From Schlesneria sp. DSM 10557 (GTDB lineage: Bacteria > Planctomycetota > Planctomycetia > Planctomycetales > Planctomycetaceae), in NCBI RefSeq assembly GCF_041860085.1, contig NZ_CP124747.1:2542001-2606000 (forward strand): 64,000 nucleotides of DNA. Reading direction: 5' to 3'. Positions 17,078 through 24,873 of the stretch are shown here, piece after piece; position 1 is the stretch's first letter; every line of letters begins with the position of its first letter. A program made the translations under genes and the position numbers. The notes under the pieces are model-generated. The model did no database searches and had not been told where the DNA came from. It saw nothing but the letters and a program-made list of their open reading frames with translations.

Positions 17078-18041
17078 TTGAGCCCTCGTTAAGAATTACG
17101 GTCTGTGTTTCCTTATTTCCGTCATTGGTCACTTCTACGCTACCAATGCAGAACACTGGGACCCTAGCATCTCTGGTATCCCCTCATTCAGATCGGTATC
17201 GCTCCTTGGGAGGGGGCGCCCCGGTTGTCGCGTCTTCGCGGCTACCGGGGTGGCGTCAGGCAAGGCTTCCCTGCGGTTCAAACTTTCTGTCGGCATCAAC
17301 GGGTTGCTGTTGACTCTGCTTGTGCTGCCAATCAGCTATGTAGAAGGCTCCCCGGGGATACAGCATATCAGATCGACACGGAAGAAGTCCCCCCCCGCCC
17401 CCAGTGGAACAATCAATCTTGGCGTCACTCGACAGGAATGCATTGCGTTCGGTGCGACCGGCAATCCAAACAGAGAGGTCTATGGCCGTTCAAGAACGCC
17501 TGCCCCTTACGGCGAAGATGCGGTGTCCCCGTGACCGTTCCGTGCACCAGTTCCCCGGGGTTCGATCACCCGGATAGGGACAGAATATCTGATCGGGGCA
17601 GGTTGCTGTCTAGCGGGACAATTGTGAGTTTCAGGGAGCCCTGTTGTGCTTCGCACACAGGTAGCCCGGAGGACCGTGCAACTGGACCGTGCAACCTGTG
17701 CTACTCTGATAAAATATAGGGGACGGGCGTCGAGGTTGGTACGACAGCATTGAGCTGTCTTCAGTGTTCAAGGCGTCTGTTCCACTTTTTCAACAGGCTT
17801 TTAAGGCCGAACTCGAAAAGGAATGGGCCCGGAAATCAGTTCGGCTTTTCGCAAACTCGCACTCACAATTTTACAACAGGATATTTCGAGAAAAGGAAGT
17901 CTTCGAGGCACGCGAAATTTCTGTGACTGGGATGGATCCGCATTTGAACGGCTGCTCGCTGGTTTTGTCGGTACTTAATGCTCGATTTTCCTGGGGTCGC
18001 CACTCCTTACACAAAAAGGCGTTTTTGCAGCGTTGTACTAT
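17078..18041. other. Gene-poor stretch containing repeat copy A
   Basis: No reliable gene found. It contains copy A of a 190-bp repeat (17351-17545) and sequences around it that are GC-richer. ORFs crossing the repeat show no conserved protein pattern between the two repeat copies. Confidence 0.45.
17351..17545. repeat. 190-bp dispersed repeat, copy A
   Basis: Aligns over its whole length with 18631-18825 in the same orientation. Long identical blocks include GCGTCACTCGACAGGAATGC, GGCCGTTCAAGAACG and GTCCCCGTGACC. Identity is roughly 80 percent with small indels. The indels do not keep a reading frame, so it looks like a non-coding repeat, perhaps a small non-autonomous element. Confidence 0.75.
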
Positions 18042-18464
18042 TTATTCCACATTAACGAGTTTCACACTCGCAACTCCATTGTCAAACTTCAAGAGTTCAA
18101 GACTGTATCGTCTTGCTTCGCTTTCAAGGCCGTTTTGATATGCAGTGATTTCAATTGCGGAGATGTCAGGCTTGGCATAGGAGGATACTCCGCTCTTTGA
18201 GGTGTAGGTTGTGAGTAAGTATGCGAATTCTACTGTGTTGTTTGCGTCCACTCGGTGGAATGTTACGTCGATATTTCTTGATTCCGAACTTGTGATTCTA
18301 AGCGTGTCAACCTCTGGGCTCGTGTTCGTGATACGTATCATCCACGCAGATCGTCCTATTCCTCTCTGATCGTTTAGGAGAGTGGTGATCACAACTACAA
18401 TTAACGTCATCACGAGGAATGTAATCGCAAGATGTTTGAATACCCTCTGTATACTCAGTGACAT
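18042..18464 (-). CDS. Hypothetical protein with N-terminal membrane helix
   Basis: 140 residues from the ATG at 18464. A single transmembrane or signal-anchor helix covers residues 9-28 (FKHLAITFLVMTLIVVVI). The remaining roughly 110 residues look like a beta-rich domain on the outer face of the membrane. No known motif. Same strand and same style as the other small genes in this island. Confidence 0.5.
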   Translation of the reverse strand: MSLSIQRVFKHLAITFLVMTLIVVVITTLLNDQRGIGRSAWMIRITNTSPEVDTLRITSSESRNIDVTFHRVDANNTVEFAYLLTTYTSKSGVSSYAKPDISAIEITAYQNGLESEARRYSLELLKFDNGVASVKLVNVE

Positions 18465-18832
18465 TATTTTCTCCCACAGATTTCATCTCCACTCCACCAT
18501 TCTTGAAAAGGTCAAGTTTTTTTCGCTGTCGCAAAGAAATTTAAGCTGATTGTCCAATAGATGCAGATCATTTGCCGTATTGGTGAAGTCTTTGCCCATA
18601 GAATTGTAAAGCCGAACCATTTCATGAAACACCCCTGGGGACACAGCGTATCAGATTGACACGGAAGAAATTCCACCCGAGCCCGCGGTGGGACAATCAA
18701 CCTTTGCGTCACTCGACAGGAATGCATTGCGTGCGGCGAGACCGACAATCCAAACAGAAAGCGCTACGGCCGTTCAAGAACGGCTGCTGCTTACGGCAAC
18801 CATGCGATGTCCCCGTGACCCTTCTGTAATAA
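18465..18832. other. Gene-free stretch containing repeat copy B
   Basis: Holds copy B of the 190-bp repeat and about 165 bp of AT-rich sequence. No gene seen. Confidence 0.45.
18631..18825. repeat. 190-bp dispersed repeat, copy B
   Basis: Second copy of the repeat at 17351-17545, direct orientation, about 1.28 kb apart. It ends at the same GTCCCCGTGACC block. The gene at 18042-18464 sits between the two copies and could be lost by recombination between them. Confidence 0.75.
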
Positions 18833-19312
18833 TCAGTCCGTGATTTCGACGCCCGATTGCCCTGAGCACCAAGATAGCATGAGTTCAATGCTGTCTTGAT
18901 GCTCAACAGTAATTTCGATTACTTGGTCACACGGCCAGAGCGGTGTAAGCAGTACAATCAGCCGATCAGGACTGACTCTTCGGTGAATGATGGAGCTTCT
19001 TTTTATGTATGCATCATTGCCGAATGACATCGAAACCCATGAACCAAGATAGCTCCATATTAGAGATTGAGCTGAAACATCTCGAAATGTCAGCTCACCG
19101 AGCTCGCCTGGCGTCCGGACCTTTAGGCGACTTTCGTCGATCTCGAATTCCGCAGCGATACCACGTAGGGGAGGACGGGGACTTTCGCGCTCATCAACGC
19201 TTTCGACGTCGGCGTCGAATCTCACGTAACACAGTTGATGCATCCGCCTGCTCCAATCCCAGTTCCGGTACCAATTCCACCAGCGTTCTTGCAGAAATGA
19301 TCCTACGTTCAT
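18833..19312 (-). CDS. Hypothetical protein
   Basis: 159 residues from the ATG at 19312, with no signal peptide or membrane segment. The N-terminus is rich in tryptophan and arginine (ERWWNWYRNWDWSRR). The middle contains charged segments such as AEFEIDESRLKVRTPGELGE. I recognise no family. Its stop lies immediately beside repeat copy B. The layout (small soluble protein beside repeats and IS elements) would fit an orphan immunity-type protein, but nothing in the sequence proves this. Confidence 0.45.
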   Translation of the reverse strand: MNVGSFLQERWWNWYRNWDWSRRMHQLCYVRFDADVESVDERESPRPPLRGIAAEFEIDESRLKVRTPGELGELTFRDVSAQSLIWSYLGSWVSMSFGNDAYIKRSSIIHRRVSPDRLIVLLTPLWPCDQVIEITVEHQDSIELMLSWCSGQSGVEITD

Positions 19313-19814
19313 GCTGGGTGTAGCATCGCATCAAGGGGGATGGGCAATAGGGGCAAAGCATATTCTGTTACGAATGCTCATGTTGCGTCCCTGCGAGATC
19401 CACCTGCAGTGTCCCCATGTCCTGACTTCCTGTCCCTAACGTCCCTGGGTGACCCCGTGCACCAATGTGTTTTTGATTGAACCTTTTAATCCGCAGATTG
19501 CGCTGATTTTCGCTGATGTACTTCTTGCCCTCGGAATCTGCCTCGCTCTGCGTCATTGGCGGATAGATCACTGGCTTGAGCATCACAATAAGTTATGCAA
19601 CTGCTGTGTGAATTGGACTTTGCGAAAGACGGACCGTACCTGTCCTTGCCTCATACACTGGGTAGCTGCCGATTGCGATGCCTCCCTCAGCCCATCGTCA
19701 TACTCGCGCCTGCCCAGATATGTAGAACTCCTGTGTGCTTGTCCTGCGCGTGAGAGCGTGTCAGTCGAATTAGACTTGATCATCCAGTTCCTGATACTGC
19801 AGGTAGTGTTCAAT
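19313..19814. other. Gene-free stretch before IS66 copy 2
   Basis: About 500 bp without a convincing gene. It contains a tract near 19489-19515 (TCCGCAGATTGCGCTGATTT type) that resembles another tract near 23214-23245. Both look like short dispersed palindromic sequences. Confidence 0.4.
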
Positions 19815-19894
19815 GTAAGCGCACGGTGAAGTGCATCTTGAGCCATGCTTTAGTCTGAGTGGGTTTTGTTACCCTTCAGAGTGGAGATGGCGAG

Positions 19895-20311
19895 ATGTCG
19901 CAGGTTGGTTCACGGAGTCGTGAGAAGGAGTCGTACTGGCGTTCCCATTGTGAGCGTCAGTCTTCGTCGGGGGAGTCGATTCGGGGCTATTGTCGTCGTC
20001 GCGGGCTTTCGGAGGCGACGTTTCATTACTGGCGGCGTCAGCTCTCGAGTCTCGATCAGGAGTTGACTGTTCGGCGGACCAATGATCCGCAGGTCACCCG
20101 CCCGCAGGGAACCGGGATGGCGGGGCTGGTGGCTATGAAGGTGGTGGGTGATTCGCTGCCGCCTGCGATGCTGGAGATCGCCTGTGCTGGCGGTCTCGTC
20201 GTTCGGTTACGTGAGGATGCGGGTGTCGAGGTGTTGACTCGTGTGCTGACCGCCTGTCGGCAGATCCCCTCGGAACAACTCTCTTCGTCTGCGGGGGGGC
20301 GATTATGCTGA
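19895..20311 (+). CDS. tnpA: IS66 TnpA accessory protein
   Basis: 138 residues from the ATG at 19895, which has a good ribosome site (GTGGAG) in front; a longer frame starts at 19859. The helix-turn-helix-like segment GYCRRRGLSEATFHYWRRQL is typical of the IS66 TnpA (IS3 OrfA-like) family, followed by a C-terminal part with ACAGGLVVRLREDAGVEVLT. Its stop overlaps the tnpB start (ATGCTGA), implying coupled translation. TnpA is needed for transposition together with TnpB and TnpC. Confidence 0.88.
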   Translation: MSQVGSRSREKESYWRSHCERQSSSGESIRGYCRRRGLSEATFHYWRRQLSSLDQELTVRRTNDPQVTRPQGTGMAGLVAMKVVGDSLPPAMLEIACAGGLVVRLREDAGVEVLTRVLTACRQIPSEQLSSSAGGRLC

Positions 20312-20697
20312 ACATCTCTCGCACGACACGGGTGTTTCTGGCGACAGTGCCGACAGACATGCGGAAGGGGTTTGACGGTCTTCACGCCCTGGTGGAGAGC
20401 GTGATCGAAGAAGATCCGTTTGCCGGTCATCTGTTTGTGTTTCGGAACCAGCGTCGCGACCGGATCAAGCTGCTGTGGTGGGATCGCGATGGCTGGAGCC
20501 TGTTTTACAAGCGGTTGGAAAAAGGATGTTACGAGTTCCCGACCGACCGGAAGGAACAGACCTCACGCCGCTGCGAGATTCGCGCAGAGGAGCTTTTGCT
20601 GCTGTTGGAGGGGATTGATCTAGGGAGCGTGAAGCGACGCCCTCGCTATGAACGGCCGAGCGCAATCAATGACACCACGGCGCGGTCTTCAGTGTGA
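20305..20697 (+). CDS. tnpB: IS66 TnpB accessory protein
   Basis: 130 residues, slightly longer than the usual 115 or so. The family signature TDMRKGFDGLHALVESVIEE and RIKLLWWDRDGWSLFYKRLE are present. It overlaps tnpA by 7 bp and is separated from tnpC by 159 bp that contain a terminator-like hairpin. Its molecular role in transposition is not established. Confidence 0.92.
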   Translation: MLNISRTTRVFLATVPTDMRKGFDGLHALVESVIEEDPFAGHLFVFRNQRRDRIKLLWWDRDGWSLFYKRLEKGCYEFPTDRKEQTSRRCEIRAEELLLLLEGIDLGSVKRRPRYERPSAINDTTARSSV

Positions 20698-20755
20698 ACT
20701 TCGTTCGGTCGTAAGACTGTCTGGCAGAATGCTGTCCCATGTCTTCGGTAGTCGT

Positions 20756-20790
20756 CCCTCCACGACGATTCGTGGAGGGACGTTTTTCGT
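20756..20790 (+). terminator. Stem-loop with T run between tnpB and tnpC of IS66
   Basis: CGTCCCTCCACGA and TCGTGGAGGGACG form a 13-bp stem with a very short loop, followed by TTTTT. It looks like an intrinsic terminator that would lower tnpC expression. In copy 1 the group II intron sits directly after the T run. Confidence 0.8.
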
Positions 20791-20856
20791 TGGGAAAATA
20801 CAGAAAAATCCCAAATTACTTGAAACGTTTTTGGGGGTTCGGGCGTATGACAGGGC

Positions 20857-22608
20857 ATGAGTACGGATGGCTCCATTCTTCCTGATGACGTTGAGCAGCT
20901 CAAGGCGATGATCGCCGCACGTGATGCGGTCATCGCCAGAAGAGAGGCCGTCCTTCTACAGCGCGACATCGAGATCGTGGGACATCGCGCCGTCATCGCG
21001 CAGAAAGAAATGGTGATCACGTCATTGCACGACGTGGTTGAGCAGCAGCAGGCCAAACTGGAACGTGTGCATGAGCAACTGGCTCGCCTGCTTCGTGAAC
21101 GCTACGGGCCGCGTAAGGAACGGGTCGATCCGAATCAGCTGACCCTGTTCACACCCGAAGAACTGGCGGAACTGATTCGCGAACTGAAGCGGGATCAGCA
21201 GGATTCGGTTTCGACCGACGATGGTTCGCTGCCCCAGGACGAGTCGCTGGGGGCCGCCAAGCCCAAGGGGCATGGCCGACGTCCCATCCCGCCTGAGATT
21301 CCGCGGGAAACCATCGTCCATGAACTGACGGAGCAAGAGCGACAGTGTCCCTGCTGTGGAGAGTTACGCGCCGAGATCGGACGTGAGGTCAGCGAGCAGC
21401 TGGAATTCATCCCCGCCCGTCTCAAGGCGATTCGGCACGAACGAGTGCGCTACGCCTGCCGGGGCTGCGAAGAGCATGTGGTGCTGGCTCCCAAGCCACC
21501 GCAACCGATCGACAAAGGCCTGCCGGGACCGGGACTGCTGGCGAACCTGATCGTGTCCAAGTATGGAGACTACCTTCCGCTGTATCGGATGGAAGACATT
21601 CTCTCGCGCTACAGGCTTCTCCTGCGGCGAAGCACACTGTGTGACTGGGTGGCGTCGATGGCCGATCTGCTGACCCCCTTGTACGACCTGCTGTGCCAGC
21701 GTGTGCGACAATCGGGTGTGATCCATACCGATGACACGAGCATCAAAATGCTGTCCGAAGGTCAGTGCCAGAACTGCAAGTTCTGGACGTATATCGGCGA
21801 TCCCGCTCATCCGTATGTCGCCTACGAATTCAGCCTGACGCGCGCTGGGAGGAACCCGTCCCGGTTTCTGGAAGGCTTCTCGGGTTATCTGCAGGCGGAT
21901 GCCTTCAGCGGGTACGACCAGATCTATGCCAAAGAACAGGTGACAGAAGTCGCCTGCATGGCACATTGCCGCCGGTACTGGCAGGAGGCCAGTCACACCG
22001 ATGCGCGACGGGCGTACGAAGCGCTGGGCTACATCTCACGGTTGTATCAACTGGAGTCTGAATTCGAAGCGGCAGGGCTGAGCGGTGCATCACTGCGTGA
22101 CGCACGCCAGCAGCATGCGGTTGGGATTCTCAAGACCTTCCGCAGCTGGCTGAACGAAGAGCAAAACCAGGTACTCCCCAAGAGTCCGATCGGACAGGCC
22201 TTCACCTACACACTGAATCAGTGGGAGGCGACCTGCCGCTACACCGACGACGGTGCACTGCAGATCGATAATAATCTGGCGGAGCGGATGATGAAGCCTC
22301 CCGCCATCCTGCGGAAGAACATGCTGTTCGTCGGCGGCGAACAGGGAGGTCATCGCGCTGCGATCCTGCTCAGTCTGGTCGGCAGTGCCAAGTACTGCGA
22401 GGTGGAACCGTGGCACTGGCTGCGAGCGGTCCTGGAGGAACTCCCCCAACGACTTCGCACGGGAGCAGATCCCCCCGACCTGACAGACCTGCTCCCCGAT
22501 CACTGGCTGAAGGCCCATCCCGAGCACCGCTGGAAGATCGAAACGATCCGCAAAAAAGAACGCCAAAGGTCCAAACAGCAAAAAGCCAACAAGAGAAAGA
22601 AACGCTGA
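20857..22608 (+). CDS. tnpC: IS66 transposase TnpC
   Basis: 583 residues, full length. Domains in order: a coiled-coil/leucine-zipper region (residues 15-85), a proline-rich linker, and a zinc-finger-like CPCC (164-167) with CRGC (201-204). The DDE catalytic core of IS66 follows, with D292/D293 in HTDDTSIK, D348 in LQADAFSGYD and E476 in NNLAERMMKP. The C-terminal region FVGGEQGGHRAAILLSLVGS and a basic tail complete it. It catalyses cut and join of the element ends. All motifs are intact, so it could supply transposase in trans to copy 1. Confidence 0.95.
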   Translation: MSTDGSILPDDVEQLKAMIAARDAVIARREAVLLQRDIEIVGHRAVIAQKEMVITSLHDVVEQQQAKLERVHEQLARLLRERYGPRKERVDPNQLTLFTPEELAELIRELKRDQQDSVSTDDGSLPQDESLGAAKPKGHGRRPIPPEIPRETIVHELTEQERQCPCCGELRAEIGREVSEQLEFIPARLKAIRHERVRYACRGCEEHVVLAPKPPQPIDKGLPGPGLLANLIVSKYGDYLPLYRMEDILSRYRLLLRRSTLCDWVASMADLLTPLYDLLCQRVRQSGVIHTDDTSIKMLSEGQCQNCKFWTYIGDPAHPYVAYEFSLTRAGRNPSRFLEGFSGYLQADAFSGYDQIYAKEQVTEVACMAHCRRYWQEASHTDARRAYEALGYISRLYQLESEFEAAGLSGASLRDARQQHAVGILKTFRSWLNEEQNQVLPKSPIGQAFTYTLNQWEATCRYTDDGALQIDNNLAERMMKPPAILRKNMLFVGGEQGGHRAAILLSLVGSAKYCEVEPWHWLRAVLEELPQRLRTGADPPDLTDLLPDHWLKAHPEHRWKIETIRKKERQRSKQQKANKRKKR

Positions 22609-22708
22609 ACCCCCAATCTCATCCACGGGGGCCTACTTCACCGTGCGCTTACGCATTTGCGCGATCGAAACTCTGCCGCCTGTCATTCAGAGCATGAAAC
22701 ATCGAGCT

Positions 22709-22930
22709 TCATATTCGACTCTTGGCGGCGGCAAGCCGCTCTGCGTAGTCAGGCAGAAAGATGTCTGGAAGTTGACTCTCAAGCTGTCCCTGAATTCTCC
22801 AGATGACCCTAAGCTCCGCTTCGTCGCCTTCCAAATTGTTTTTATCGTCCTGCACCGATAACCACTCAAAGAAAATCAATGCTTCGTCGTGTGTTAAGTT
22901 CACTGAAAATTCCCTCAATTTACGCTCCAA
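22709..22930 (-). CDS. Small protein, possible immunity protein
   Basis: 73 residues from the ATG at 22930. The pattern SVNLTHDEALIFFEWLSVQD, then an acidic stretch and IWRIQGQLE..LPDYAERLAAAK, resembles a family of small acidic helical proteins often found directly after polymorphic toxin C-terminal domains. It overlaps the end of the preceding minus-strand ORF by 11 bp, as toxin and immunity genes often do. Immunity function is inference from size, acidity and position. Confidence 0.55.
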   Translation of the reverse strand: MERKLREFSVNLTHDEALIFFEWLSVQDDKNNLEGDEAELRVIWRIQGQLESQLPDIFLPDYAERLAAAKSRI

Positions 22931-23150
22931 GATGAGTTGTTAAAATAATCGCCCAGTAGCCAGAACGCTGTGGGGTTGTTCCCCCCCCTAGCTTCGAAGC
23001 TCCAATGACACCGCCTGCTTCGTTCAGAATTACGTTGACACGTGTTGACGGATCTATCATATGAACGACGGCTTTTGTCCGATACTTTCCCACAATTCTC
23101 TGAACATTTTTACTATTAACATGGCTAGTAATCGCCGGTTGGAAACCCAT
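22920..23150 (-). pseudogene. Possible toxin C-terminal fragment (orphan tip)
   Basis: 76 residues from an ATG at 23150. The same frame extends only about 11 codons further before a stop, so no large carrier protein is attached. The sequence IVGKYRTKAVVHMIDPSTRV, NVILNEAGGVIGASKL and YWAIILTTHLGA has the look of a compact secreted-toxin tip ending at its natural C-terminus, directly followed by the small acidic gene. I do not recognise a specific nuclease family. It could also be an unrelated small protein. Confidence 0.4.
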
Positions 23151-23614
23151 GAAATACTCGGGTCCCTCCGCGCCTCGGTCTCACCGATTTGAATGACTTT
23201 GAGTGAGTTTGGTCCGCAGATTTCGCGGATTTTCGGAGATGAAATCTCTGTTCCTGGAACCTGCACCATCTGCGGATGTTGTCATTGACTTGAGGAGTGG
23301 CGACGGATGCGCGCCACTCAACCCGAAATGCAGAAACTGCAGCGTCCCTGTCGGCAGGCTTCCCGCTTCCCTGCGATGAGCAGCATTTGCCTGTGAAGAG
23401 TCCCCGCTTCCGCTTGCTCGCAGAATAAAGTTCTCTCGCGTTGGCGGACGCAATGGCGACGCAGGGGCGACCCTGGACGTTCCTCTTTTGGACCCGTCTC
23501 GGACCAAGGAACCCCGCCGTCGCCACTCCGGCGTAGCATCCACTTGGACTGTCCGACATGATATTCCGACCAGAACAACGCGCTTACGACCACCATCATC
23601 TCGTGGACCAAGCC
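23151..23614. other. Stretch without a supported gene
   Basis: About 460 bp. Several overlapping ORFs exist on the minus strand, but none shows a protein-like pattern. Contains a short palindromic tract near 23214-23245. Confidence 0.45.
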
Positions 23615-24565
23615 ATGCCCCCTCGTCCCTCCATTGAAGAACGCCTGGCGTGCCTCAGAGAAATTCGCAGCGGTGGTGACCTCACTCAGTTACGCGAAGC
23701 TGCAGTTCGACATCTCCCCGACCGCTGCAACCTGATCGTCGCGGAAGCAGCAAAAATTGTCCGCGAATTCGAGCTCTCCGGGATGGAACCCGATCTGTTG
23801 CGTGCCTGGACACACTTAATCGATGGGCCTGATCCGATGAAGGCTGACAAAGGCTGCTGGGCCAAAACGGCGCTGATCGAAGCCCTCGCCGCACTGAATT
23901 ATGATGACCCGGAGCTCTACCAGGCGGCACTCACCTACCAGCAGATCGAACCCGCCTGGCCCGACGCCATCGATACGGCGGAAAACGTGCGGGCCAGCGC
24001 TGCATTCGCCCTGGCAAGGTCTCTACGCATGAGGACCGTGGACAAACTGATTGCGTTCGTTGATTACCTGCAGGGGTCAACATTCGACCAGGTCAACGCC
24101 GTTCGAGCCATGTCCGACACCGGTAGTGAATCCGCCCTGCCCTTGCTGAGAATGAAGCTGCTATCCCACGGGATCCATTCCGACGTCGCAGGCGCGTGCA
24201 TGACAGGACTTCTCGAAATGGCTCCGACAACGTCCATCCCCCTGGTCGCAGGTTTTTTGAAATCGGAGCGTGAGGAACTTGTCACAGAAGCGGCAGCCGC
24301 ATTGGGAAGTTGTGGGAAACCCGAGGCCATTAAATCGTTGATCCACGCTTGGAATCGTACCGCAGACGACGGTCTGCGGAGATCGCTCGTACTGAGTATC
24401 GGCCTCTCCCGCGACCCGTCCGCCGTTGATTTCCTGATTCAGCAGCTCGAATTGCACCACGATCCGGACCTGATTCTCAACGCCCTGAAACCCAATCTGG
24501 TCTACGAAGAAATTCGCCTCCGGGTGGATGAAGCCAAGCAACGTCGAAAGCGCCCAATCCGATGA
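23615..24565 (+). CDS. HEAT-repeat protein
   Basis: 316 residues from the ATG at 23615 (MPPRPSIEERL); an ATG at 23558 is in frame but the segment between looks non-coding. Tandem helical pairs rich in alanine and leucine run through the protein, for example NVRASAAFALARSLRMRTVD, ESALPLLRMKLLSHG, EELVTEAAAALGSCGKPEAI and LRRSLVLSIGLSRDPSAVDF. These match HEAT/PBS-lyase-type repeats that form protein-binding solenoids. No catalytic motif and no signal peptide, so it is probably a cytoplasmic scaffold. It marks the return to backbone DNA after the IS-rich region. Confidence 0.8.
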   Translation: MPPRPSIEERLACLREIRSGGDLTQLREAAVRHLPDRCNLIVAEAAKIVREFELSGMEPDLLRAWTHLIDGPDPMKADKGCWAKTALIEALAALNYDDPELYQAALTYQQIEPAWPDAIDTAENVRASAAFALARSLRMRTVDKLIAFVDYLQGSTFDQVNAVRAMSDTGSESALPLLRMKLLSHGIHSDVAGACMTGLLEMAPTTSIPLVAGFLKSEREELVTEAAAALGSCGKPEAIKSLIHAWNRTADDGLRRSLVLSIGLSRDPSAVDFLIQQLELHHDPDLILNALKPNLVYEEIRLRVDEAKQRRKRPIR

Positions 24566-24873
24566 ATGACTCGTCAAGCACTCTTGCTAGAATGATTTCT
24601 CCGTGATCTTTCGAGAGTGCTCGACAGCGACAGACTTTCAAGAGGCTCTCCCTGAGTGGTATCGGCGGCTGAAACAGCATGGATAACAGGTTGAAAGCTC
24701 AGCAGCGGGCTGAACAGCCCTACTCGGGAACAGGGGCCGCAGCTTGTCTGTCCCGGTTGACAGCCACAGTCGCTCTCTCGCGGGGATCCAGCGAAGGGCG
24801 ACACAAGGGCTCGAGAGCTGAGTTACGAAGAATACGACTGAGAATAATACGACTGAATAGTGAGGGAACCTGC
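24566..24873. other. Intergenic region with a weak hairpin
   Basis: AGCACTCT (24577-24584) and AGAGTGCT (24614-24621) form an 8-bp inverted repeat just after the HEAT gene, possibly a weak terminator. Otherwise only the promoter region for the next gene. Confidence 0.4.

Larger units (their letters stand above)
19815..22652 (+). mobile_element. IS66 copy 2, intact
   Basis: 2838 bp bounded by the perfect 18-bp inverted repeat GTAAGCGCACGGTGAAGT. It carries intact tnpA, tnpB and tnpC in that order. It is opposite in orientation to copy 1. The flanks (TGTTCAAT and GCATTTGC) are not a duplication, so simple recent transposition is not supported. Confidence 0.93.

Noticed and set aside
9238-22652. 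Composite transposon formed by the two IS66 copies
   Set aside because: Possible in principle, but there are no target duplications at the outer ends, copy 1 is dead and the content has no recognisable passenger genes.
19489-23245. Two tracts of the type CCGCAGATT.CGC.GATTTTCG (19489 and 23214) as a new repeat family
   Set aside because: They are short, imperfect and of a form common in many bacterial genomes; not enough to define an element from two copies.
23125-23559. 144-codon minus-strand ORF and several overlapping frames
   Set aside because: No protein-like composition, overlapping alternatives in all frames, no ribosome site.
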